From Minisyncoccota bacterium (GTDB lineage: Bacteria > Patescibacteriota > Minisyncoccia > Phycocordibacterales > Phycocordibacteraceae), in assembly GCA_022844065.1 (NCBI GenBank), contig JALHML010000041.1:1-5975 (forward strand): a DNA stretch of 5,975 bases, read 5' to 3'. Below the pieces are notes generated by a model. It worked only from the letters and a program-made list of their open reading frames with translations. It was not told the origin of the DNA and did not search any database. Below are positions 1-5,522 of this stretch, piece after piece (position 1 is the stretch's first letter; each line of letters starts with the position of its first letter). The translations under genes and the position numbers were made by a program.

Positions 1-37
1 ACGAATTAGGTTGTTGTAAATTCAGTGCGTAATGACT

Positions 38-61
38 GAAGCCCTGCAAGCGCAGGGCTTC
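38..61 (-). terminator. Candidate hairpin terminator after tRNA-Ser
   Basis: A perfect 10-bp inverted repeat (arms 38-47 and 52-61) with a 4-base loop begins two bases beyond the tRNA 3' end. The stem is GC-rich (core GCCCTGC/GCAGGGC). On the minus strand the stem is not followed by a run of T, so it may act as a 3'-end barrier or processing signal, or as a weak terminator in either direction, and not as a textbook intrinsic terminator. A second, smaller inverted repeat (TTCAGT at 21-26, ACTGAA at 35-40) shares bases 38-40 with it, so the two hairpins cannot both form completely. Confidence 0.4.
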
Positions 62-63
62 CT

Positions 64-153
64 TGGCGGAGACGGAGGGATTCGAACCCTCGGAGCCTTT
101 TACAGCTCGCCTCGTTAGCAGTGAGGTACTTTCGACCACTCAGCCACGTCTCC
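64..153 (-). tRNA. tRNA-Ser (anticodon GCU)
   Basis: Read on the minus strand, the 90-base sequence starts GGAGACG and ends CGTCTCC-G-CCA, giving a perfect 7-bp acceptor stem, discriminator G and an encoded CCA (64-66). The T arm is a perfect 5-bp stem (GAGGG/CCCTC) around TTCGAAT. The anticodon loop is CTGCTAA with GCT at plus-strand 117-119, which reads AGU/AGC serine codons. A long variable arm (GAGC/GCTC stem), the class II hallmark of tRNA-Ser, follows the anticodon stem. The D stem is short and contains a G-U pair. The anticodon stem has four good pairs and an A-C mismatch next to the loop. The 5' end lies 26 bases downstream of the comF stop, so co-transcription with comF is possible. 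Confidence 0.96.
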
Positions 154-179
154 TTCCGTACTACCGTATCATTTCGGCC

Positions 180-806
180 CTAATGCGCCAATGTGATACC
201 GAGTACTGCGGTCGAACCAGCTGATTCTATGGCTTCTGTGGCGGCAGTAAGCGTGCTGCCGGTTGTTGAAACATCATCCAACACTATATAGGTATGGCTA
301 GGGTCTGGGGGAGACGATACACCGAAGGCTCCTGCAACGTTTGTGCGGCGTTCCGTACCACTAAGGGTGGTTTGGGGAAGGGTGTCACGGGTGCGCACCA
401 ATAGGTCCGTATCAAGATAGACATGCGGAAGCTTTTTCGCAGCAAGCCGTGCAATGCGTTCTACTTGGTTATACCCTCGCTCCTTCCGGCGCTCGCTCGA
501 GAGCGGAACAGGAACAAGTACGAGTGGAGAGTCGTCGAGAATGGTATTGGCTGCACTCCACTCGTTTAAATAGTCTACGAGCACACCCGCAAGGAGTGTC
601 TGAGCCTTTTCGTTGTCTTTAAACTTGGCGGCCGTGATGCAGGCACGTACGAGGGGTTTTCGATAGGGGAGGAGCGCAACGATATTATCGGTGACACGCA
701 CCGGCCGGGCATACTGGCCGATTGATTCGAGAGTGGCGTCCTCGACGAGCACCGCTCGGTGACTTAATGGGAACAAAAGGTCGAGGATAAGGCGAAGGGC
801 GCGCAT
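180..806 (-). CDS. comF: ComF family phosphoribosyltransferase-like competence protein, no zinc finger
   Basis: A 208-residue ComF-type protein of the type I phosphoribosyltransferase fold. In competent bacteria ComF is needed for uptake or processing of imported single-stranded DNA; its substrate is not settled. Visible hallmarks are the N-terminal LDLLFP segment (residues 9-13), PVPLSSERRKERGYNQ (99-114, the family's PVP...RG-N-Q motif), a Q..L...ER..N..GAF segment (145-161) and the PRPP-binding loop VLDDVSTTGST (175-185). Many ComF proteins carry a CxxC zinc finger right after the LFP motif; here that stretch has no cysteine, and the only cysteine is residue 56. I chose the ATG at 806; a TTG at 830 would add 8 residues but overlap the pilM start and the promoter region. 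The gene is divergent from the pilus operon with 23 bp between starts, which suggests shared control and a DNA-uptake role. Confidence 0.9.
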   Translation of the reverse strand: MRALRLILDLLFPLSHRAVLVEDATLESIGQYARPVRVTDNIVALLPYRKPLVRACITAAKFKDNEKAQTLLAGVLVDYLNEWSAANTILDDSPLVLVPVPLSSERRKERGYNQVERIARLAAKKLPHVYLDTDLLVRTRDTLPQTTLSGTERRTNVAGAFGVSSPPDPSHTYIVLDDVSTTGSTLTAATEAIESAGSTAVLGITLAH

Positions 807-812
807 GCCCGC

Positions 813-818
813 ATGATA
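813..818 (-). promoter_or_regulatory. Candidate -10 element for comF (leaderless)
   Basis: Minus-strand TATCAT (5 of 6 to TATAAT), preceded directly by TTG. Standard -10 spacing puts the start of transcription at 806, exactly the A of the comF ATG, implying a leaderless mRNA. No convincing -35 box is seen. It overlaps the plus-strand -10 candidate for pilM. Confidence 0.5.
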
Positions 819-822
819 CAAT
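817..822 (+). promoter_or_regulatory. Candidate -10 element for pilM operon (leaderless)
   Basis: Plus-strand TACAAT (5 of 6 to TATAAT). Standard spacing puts transcription start at about 829-830, at or one base before the pilM ATG. The bases between it and the start (CCCCGCA) contain no ribosome binding site, which fits leaderless translation. No clear -35 box. It shares bases 817-818 with the opposite-strand comF element. Confidence 0.5.
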
Positions 823-829
823 CCCCGCA

Positions 830-1918
830 ATGGGCTTTCTGTCTAAACTTTTCGGTACAGGCAGCAAATCAAAGAGCGTCATTGGCGTCGATATTGGCTC
901 GTCCTCACTCAAAGTAGTGCAGCTGCGCCGCGAGGGCGGCACGGCTGTGCTTGAAACCTATGGCGAACTTGCACTCGGGCCCTATGCAGGAGTCGAAGTC
1001 GGACAAGCGACAAATCTGCCTGCAGCGAAGATTGCAGAGACATTGAATGATCTCTTGCGCGAGGCGAATGTAACCACAAAGGATGCGGGAATTTCCATCC
1101 CTTTCTCTCGGTCCCTCCTTACTCTCGTTGAGCTCCCGCGCCGCAATGACCCTTCCGAACAGAAAACGGTTATTGAGCTTGAGGCACGGAAGTACATCCC
1201 TGTCCCCGTGTCCGAAGTCCAACTCGACTGGTTCATTATTCCGGAAGCGTTATCTGAAGGAGCAGAACCGTCACCAAAGGTTCAGGTGCTCTTAGTTGCA
1301 GTGCATAACGATGAACTTACTCTGCTCGAGGGTGTCGTTCGGGGCTCTGCACTTGCGGCTACGTTCTACGAAATAGAGATTTTCAGTACTATCCGTTCGG
1401 TTGTGGACGAGCCAGTGAAGCCAGTCTTGGTGCTTGATATCGGTGCCTCCGCCACAAAAGTCTATGTCGTTGAGCATGGGGTGGTTGCACTTTCTCATAA
1501 TATTCCAAGTGGTGGCCAGGATGTGACCCGTACGATTGCGACCTCGCAAGGAATAACGGTGGGTAATGCCGAGATGATGAAGAAGGAGCATGGCTTTGCA
1601 AACGAGGCCGGTACGTACGACCATCGTTCTATAGAGCTCGTGTTCTCCCGTATCTTTGAGGAGGCGAAGCGAGCACTTGCTCAGTACGAGAATGCGAAAG
1701 GGAAGAAAATTTCATGCCTTGTCCTTACGGGTGGCGGCGGTGTTACGAAAGAGCTCGCCACGTATGCAAAGACCTTCTTCTCGGTAGACGTTCGCATCGC
1801 CGACCCGTTTGGCAAAACACAGGCGCCCGCGTTCATGCGTCCGGTGCTGGAAGCAATTGGTCCTGAGTTTGCAGTTGCGGTTGGTCTGGCGCTTCGGAAG
1901 CTCGAAGAAGAGGCATAA
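830..1918 (+). CDS. pilM: Type IV pilus assembly protein PilM (actin-like ATPase)
   Basis: A 362-residue cytoplasmic actin/FtsA-fold protein that binds nucleotide and, in known systems, the cytoplasmic tail of PilN, linking the membrane alignment complex to the motor. Nucleotide-site motifs are visible: phosphate-1 loop GVDIGSSSLK (19-28), phosphate-2 loop VLDIGASATK (201-210) and the adenosine-side LVLTGGGGVTKE (297-308). PilM-typical segments are VELPRR (100-105), ARKYIPVPVSEVQLDW (119-134) and ADPFGK near residue 325. The N-terminus (GFLSKLFG) is amphipathic, as in other PilM proteins. Length is normal for the family (about 350). The ATG has no Shine-Dalgarno sequence and sits 7 bases past a -10-like hexamer. 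It is first in the plus-strand pilus cluster. FtsA was considered, but the PilM motifs and pilN/pilO neighbours decide it. Confidence 0.95.
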   Translation: MGFLSKLFGTGSKSKSVIGVDIGSSSLKVVQLRREGGTAVLETYGELALGPYAGVEVGQATNLPAAKIAETLNDLLREANVTTKDAGISIPFSRSLLTLVELPRRNDPSEQKTVIELEARKYIPVPVSEVQLDWFIIPEALSEGAEPSPKVQVLLVAVHNDELTLLEGVVRGSALAATFYEIEIFSTIRSVVDEPVKPVLVLDIGASATKVYVVEHGVVALSHNIPSGGQDVTRTIATSQGITVGNAEMMKKEHGFANEAGTYDHRSIELVFSRIFEEAKRALAQYENAKGKKISCLVLTGGGGVTKELATYAKTFFSVDVRIADPFGKTQAPAFMRPVLEAIGPEFAVAVGLALRKLEEEA

Positions 1919-1959
1919 TGCGCTGTGCATAAGAGCGCCTATTTCGCTCATTGTTCCCG

Positions 1960-1965
1960 TATACT
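1960..1965 (+). promoter_or_regulatory. Candidate -10 element before pilN
   Basis: TATACT (5 of 6 to TATAAT) in the 57-bp pilM-pilN gap. Standard spacing predicts transcription start near 1972, giving a leader of about four bases before the GTG at 1976. No good -35 box is present. The element would give pilN-pilO-PilP a start separate from pilM. Confidence 0.4.
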
Positions 1966-1975
1966 CTAAAGTACT

Positions 1976-2695
1976 GTGGCCCTTCCTCCGACCATTCCAA
2001 CATCATTTGTGCCGAAGCAGCCGGTAGCGACGTCGTCGCGCAAGCAGCAGAGCGGTACGAATATATTCTTCATTGTTGGCGGTGTGATTGCGATTATCTC
2101 CGTCGCACTTGCCGCTGGTGTGTTTGGGTACGAGATGTACCTCAAAAATACACGAGACCAGAAGTCAGCGAACCTTACACAGGCTCAGAAAGAAGTAAAT
2201 CTTGATACGGTCGAAGGTTTCATTCGCCTTAAGAGCCGCTTGAATACCGTTCAGAGCCTTCTTGACCAGCATGTGCTGCTCTCACAGTTCTTCGATACGC
2301 TCGAATCGAGGACACTGCAGACCGTGCGGTTCAGCGGATTGTCGCTCGCAGTAGAGGATGATCGATCAGCGGAAATAAAAATGGAAGGCGTTGCACGCAG
2401 CTTCAATGCTCTTGCTGCACAGAGCTCTATGATTGCTGCAGAGAAGCGTATCAAGCGTGCCATCTTTTCCGATATCTCCGTGAACAAGAATGGAACCGTT
2501 TCCTTTTCGCTAACCGCCACAATTGATCCGCGACTTATAACGTCTGGAGAGGTCTTCCCTGGCATCTCTGACACACCAACAACACTTCCAGCACCGACGA
2601 CTGCACCAAAAGCAGCCACAACGTCTGCTGCAACAACGTCACCAGTGACGCCTGCAGCACCAAGCACTGCGACCACCACCCAACCACAACTATGA
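1976..2695 (+). CDS. pilN: Type IV pilus PilN-like inner-membrane protein
   Basis: A 239-residue bitopic membrane protein, assigned PilN by architecture and by position between pilM and pilO. It has a short cytoplasmic tail (1-28), one membrane helix (about 29-50), a coiled-coil-prone stretch (about 60-95), a globular PilN-like domain (about 96-195; HVLLSQFFDTLESRTLQTV at 99-117 is the most recognisable part) and a Thr/Pro/Ala-rich tail (about 200-239). The classical PilM-binding tail motif INLLP is missing; the tail instead carries IPTSFVPKQP (7-16). GTG is the only possible start: an in-frame TAA lies three codons upstream and no ATG precedes the membrane helix. The stop overlaps the pilO start (ATGA), so the two are probably translationally coupled. 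Family membership is inferred more from layout than from strong motifs. Confidence 0.8.
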   Translation: MALPPTIPTSFVPKQPVATSSRKQQSGTNIFFIVGGVIAIISVALAAGVFGYEMYLKNTRDQKSANLTQAQKEVNLDTVEGFIRLKSRLNTVQSLLDQHVLLSQFFDTLESRTLQTVRFSGLSLAVEDDRSAEIKMEGVARSFNALAAQSSMIAAEKRIKRAIFSDISVNKNGTVSFSLTATIDPRLITSGEVFPGISDTPTTLPAPTTAPKAATTSAATTSPVTPAAPSTATTTQPQL

Positions 2696-3324
2696 TTGTT
2701 TCCCGCATCATTCCTATACTTCTCGTAATCGGCGCTATCGGTCTTTTTATCGGGTACACGCAACCAACCTATGGTGGCTCTATTGCTACACTTAAGGACG
2801 AGATTACTGGTCTCGATAGCGCGCTCAATGCGGCAGAGCAGTTTAAACTTAAAGAGGCTCAGCTTACGCAGCAACGAAAGGCAATGCCAGCAGAGCAGCT
2901 CGAGCGACTCGAGGCCTTTCTTCCGGACAGTGTCGACAATGCGCAGCTTATTGTTGATTTGAACTCGCTTGCTGCCCGCTCAGGAGTGCAGCTCTCCGAG
3001 TTTAATATCGCGAGCGGAAATAGTGGATCTGATACGAGCTCCTCTGCAAGGACCAATACTGCACCACTTGGTGCCGCGGGGGTTGTCTCGGGCCCCGCTG
3101 CTATGGCGCCGCAGTCAAATACGCTCGCACTCCAGACGTCACAGCCAACTGAGTCTCTCGAGCTTTCGGTATCCGCTACCGGCAGCTACGCAGCATTTCG
3201 TACCTTCCTCTCTGGGGTAGAGCAGAGCTTGCGTCCGCTCGATGTGATTGAGCTATCTGTGCAGGATTCTGATACGGGGGTCTATACCTACGACATAACG
3301 TTCCGTCTTTACTGGCTCCGCTAA
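2692..3324 (+). CDS. pilO: Type IV pilus PilO-like inner-membrane protein
   Basis: A 210-residue bitopic protein, the expected PilN partner in the alignment complex. It has an N-terminal membrane helix (about 4-22), a coiled-coil region (about 30-70), the PilO-type segment LEAFLPDSVDNAQLIVDL (73-90), then a ferredoxin-like fold ending in TYDITFRLYWLR (199-210). Between the first strand of the globular domain and its C-terminal half lies a Ser/Gly/Ala/Thr-rich linker (about 108-152) that looks disordered and is not part of a standard PilO core. The start ATG overlaps the pilN TGA and has no Shine-Dalgarno sequence, so translation probably depends on ribosomes finishing pilN. It ends 11 bases before the next gene. 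Confidence 0.85.
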   Translation: MIVSRIIPILLVIGAIGLFIGYTQPTYGGSIATLKDEITGLDSALNAAEQFKLKEAQLTQQRKAMPAEQLERLEAFLPDSVDNAQLIVDLNSLAARSGVQLSEFNIASGNSGSDTSSSARTNTAPLGAAGVVSGPAAMAPQSNTLALQTSQPTESLELSVSATGSYAAFRTFLSGVEQSLRPLDVIELSVQDSDTGVYTYDITFRLYWLR

Positions 3325-3335
3325 CGGCATACTTT

Positions 3336-3647
3336 ATGGCACTCTCAAAGAAAAAAACCATCATCATTGCAGCTAGTATCGTCGTGCTCGGCGTTGTGGT
3401 GTATTTCCTCTGGCTCCGGCCCGCGCCAGTTGATAATGTTTCTATTAATAGCTTTGGACCTACAGGACAGGCGCAAGCAACGTTCTTAACGCTCGCAGCA
3501 CAGCTCCAGCCAATTGCATTTAATGCGAGCGTGCTTGAAGATCCACGTTTTCTGTCACTCGTTGATATAAAGACCGCAATCCTTCCAGAAGCGTCAGGTC
3601 GTACTGATCCGTTCGCACCCCTGGCAGGAGTGAAGAGCGAACAGTAA
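3336..3647 (+). CDS. Small membrane-anchored PilP-like pilus protein
   Basis: A 103-residue protein: basic start (MALSKKK), a single membrane helix (about 8-27), then about 75 extracytoplasmic residues ending in GRTDPFAPL (88-96). The R-x-DPF motif resembles the GRRDPF segment of PilP, the lipoprotein that joins PilN/PilO to the secretin in diderm bacteria. There is no lipobox cysteine and no C-terminal PilP beta domain, so this would be a shortened, helix-anchored PilP analogue. It follows pilO by 11 bases, is clearly in the same operon, and occupies the pilP position. The ATG is the start that includes the basic, membrane-targeting N-terminus. The PilP relationship is inferred from position and one short motif; it could equally be a lineage-specific pilus component. 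Confidence 0.55.
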   Translation: MALSKKKTIIIAASIVVLGVVVYFLWLRPAPVDNVSINSFGPTGQAQATFLTLAAQLQPIAFNASVLEDPRFLSLVDIKTAILPEASGRTDPFAPLAGVKSEQ

Positions 3648-3730
3648 TTCCCCAGTACGTGCGTCTAGAGAGCGGTATATCGTAGTACACTTCAGAGAGT
3701 GTTCACGGCTGTGCGCATTATCGGTCGTTT

Positions 3731-3736
3731 CATAAT
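3731..3736 (+). promoter_or_regulatory. Candidate -10 element for pilB transcription unit
   Basis: CATAAT (5 of 6 to TATAAT) lies 28 bases before the pilB ATG in the 117-bp spacer 3648-3764, the longest gap in the pilus cluster. Predicted transcription start is near 3743, leaving a 22-base leader. The leader can form a small hairpin (GGGGC at 3741-3745 with GCCTC at 3750-3754, one G-U pair). No -35 box is recognised. A weaker alternative, TATATC, is at 3676-3681. The rest of the spacer shows only a 5-bp inverted repeat (3687-3691 with 3698-3702) and no open reading frame worth calling. Confidence 0.35.
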
Positions 3737-3764
3737 CTAAGGGGCTTGTGCCTCACCATTCGGG

Positions 3765-5516
3765 ATGAACCTCGTTGCCCTTCTTAAAGAAAAAGGAATA
3801 CTCTCTCCAGAAGACGCTGAAAGCGTCGAGGAAGAGGCACGTACCACTGGTTTTCCGATTGATACGTTTCTGGAGAAGAAAGGAATTACTCTCGAGAAAG
3901 CGTATGCAGTTGTCTCTGAGAAGTACGGTATCCCGTACCGGGCGTTGCCAAACGAGCTCAAAGACCAAAAAGCACTTTCCTACATACCAGAAGAATCCGC
4001 ACGACATTACGAGTTCGTGCCAATAGAGGTTGCAGACGGTGCGCTTGCGGTTGGTATTCTTGACCCGGATAACATTGAGGCACTTGATGCGCTCCAGTTC
4101 ATCTCATCGAGGGTTGGTATGCCGTACAAGCTGTTCATTATCTCTCGGAATGATTTTGATAAGGTGCTGAAGGAATATGAGAATCTCTCCGGCGAGGTTG
4201 GGGAAGCGCTTTCTGAAATTGAGGGCACGGCTGCAGCACCCCTGGATGATGCTAAAGGGAAGGGGACACCAGAAGAATCCGTTGATACGAATATAAAGGC
4301 CGATGCGCCGGTAACCAAAATTGTGGCCACAATTCTGCGGTACGCGGTAGAGGGTGGGGCGTCTGATATCCACGTTGAGCCAACACCTGAGAAGACCCGG
4401 GTTCGCTTTCGTATGGACGGCGAGCTCCATACCTCGCTTGAACTCCCGGCAAAGGTGCATCCAGCCGTCGTTGCGCGTATCAAAATTCTTTCGCAGATGC
4501 GTCTCGATGAGAAACGAAAGCCACAGGACGGTAGGTTCTCTGCGACCGTGGAAGGGCGCCGTATCGACTTCCGTGTGTCGACCTTCCCGACTCAGGGAGG
4601 TGAGAAGGTGGTGATGCGTATTTTGGACAGTGCGAAGTCGGTTGCGACGCTTGAGACTATTGGGCTTTCAGAAGCGGACCTCGCACAGGTGCGCGAAATA
4701 ATTAAGCAGCCGTACGGGATCATCCTTATTGCAGGACCTACAGGTTCGGGTAAGTCGACGACTTTGTTTTCGATGCTTACCGAGCTCGATCGGGAATCAG
4801 CGAACGTGGTGTCAGTTGAGGATCCTGTTGAGTACGAAATTTCTGGTGTTGCGCAGTCGCAAGTGCGTCCGGAGATTGGGTACACCTTTGCCTCGGGTCT
4901 GCGTTCCATCCTTCGCCAGGACCCTGACATCATCATGGTGGGGGAGATTCGCGATAAGGAGACGGCTCAGCTTGCGATTCAGGCTGCACTTACCGGACAC
5001 CTTGTATTCTCAACCATTCACACGAACACGGCGGCGGGTGTTATACCGCGTTTGGTTGATATGGGCGTCGATCCCTACTTGATTGCACCGACCCTGATTG
5101 CGGCGATTGGGCAGCGTCTCGTGCGTAAGCTCTGCCCGGGTGCCGGAAAACCAGTACCTCTCTCAGAAAGTATGCAGGGACTTTTGACCCGTGAGTTTTC
5201 GGACCTTCCGGAAGAGTATCGTCAACACTTACCAGCATTCGACAAGTTTTATCGTGCTGAAGCAACAGCAGATTGTCCAAACGGGACGAGGGGCCGACTT
5301 GCGGTATTCGAATTCCTACGCATGGACAAGGAACTCGAGCACGTGGTTCTTACCAATCCTACCGAGGAATCAGTGTATGCGGCCGCACGCCAGAAGGGTA
5401 TGTTTACGATGCGCGAGGATGCTATCATTAAAGCGTTAGCAGGACAGATTCCCTTTGAGGAAGTGAACGCGCTTGGCGGCCAGGTCATTCTCGAAGAAGA
5501 GGAGCTGTCTAAATAG
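3765..5516 (+). CDS. pilB: Type IV pilus extension ATPase PilB (GspE family)
   Basis: A 583-residue hexameric secretion ATPase that powers pilus polymerisation at the cytoplasmic face of the membrane. Order of domains: N-terminal MshEN/T2SSE-N-like domain (about 1-145), an acidic flexible linker (about 148-178), N2 domain with GASDIHVEP (198-206), and the RecA-like ATPase. The latter shows Walker A GPTGSGKST (324-332, Lys330), the Asp box VEDPVEYEI (351-359), Walker B DPDIIMVGEIRD (386-397, Glu394) and the His box with TGHLVFSTIHTN (410-421, His412 and His419). All catalytic elements are intact. The zinc-binding tetracysteine module typical of PilB/GspE is reduced: CPGA (457-460) and a lone Cys504 replace two CxxC pairs. 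An in-frame stop at 3738-3740 leaves ATG 3765 as the start; no Shine-Dalgarno is seen. GspE is the alternative, but the neighbours favour PilB. Confidence 0.95.
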   Translation: MNLVALLKEKGILSPEDAESVEEEARTTGFPIDTFLEKKGITLEKAYAVVSEKYGIPYRALPNELKDQKALSYIPEESARHYEFVPIEVADGALAVGILDPDNIEALDALQFISSRVGMPYKLFIISRNDFDKVLKEYENLSGEVGEALSEIEGTAAAPLDDAKGKGTPEESVDTNIKADAPVTKIVATILRYAVEGGASDIHVEPTPEKTRVRFRMDGELHTSLELPAKVHPAVVARIKILSQMRLDEKRKPQDGRFSATVEGRRIDFRVSTFPTQGGEKVVMRILDSAKSVATLETIGLSEADLAQVREIIKQPYGIILIAGPTGSGKSTTLFSMLTELDRESANVVSVEDPVEYEISGVAQSQVRPEIGYTFASGLRSILRQDPDIIMVGEIRDKETAQLAIQAALTGHLVFSTIHTNTAAGVIPRLVDMGVDPYLIAPTLIAAIGQRLVRKLCPGAGKPVPLSESMQGLLTREFSDLPEEYRQHLPAFDKFYRAEATADCPNGTRGRLAVFEFLRMDKELEHVVLTNPTEESVYAAARQKGMFTMREDAIIKALAGQIPFEEVNALGGQVILEEEELSK

Positions 5517-5522
5517 ATCCCT

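Noticed and set aside
3..32. Possible last codons of a plus-strand gene ending at TAA 30-32
   Set aside because: Only nine codons are visible with no motif; any frame shows such a stretch by chance.
807..830. TTG start of comF at 830, eight codons longer
   Set aside because: It would overlap the pilM ATG and the promoter-like hexamers, and the ATG at 806 begins just before the conserved LDLLFP segment where ComF proteins normally begin.
2251..2874. Long minus-strand open frame (207 codons) opposite pilN and pilO
   Set aside because: It lies antisense to two clearly real genes, its translation mirrors the Thr/Pro/Ala-rich pilN tail as Val/Ala-rich sequence, and it has no recognisable domain.
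3328..3333. CATACT as a -10 element for the PilP-like gene
   Set aside because: It ends only two bases before the ATG, so transcription would begin inside the gene; the 11-base gap fits simple operon read-through.
3648..3764. Riboswitch or small RNA in the spacer before pilB
   Set aside because: Only short 5-bp stems are seen, with no recognised aptamer core and no terminator-like hairpin with a T run.
4007..4483. Minus-strand open frame (158 codons) inside pilB
   Set aside because: It is antisense to the conserved PilB coding frame, with Ser-rich translation and no motif; a shadow of codon bias.
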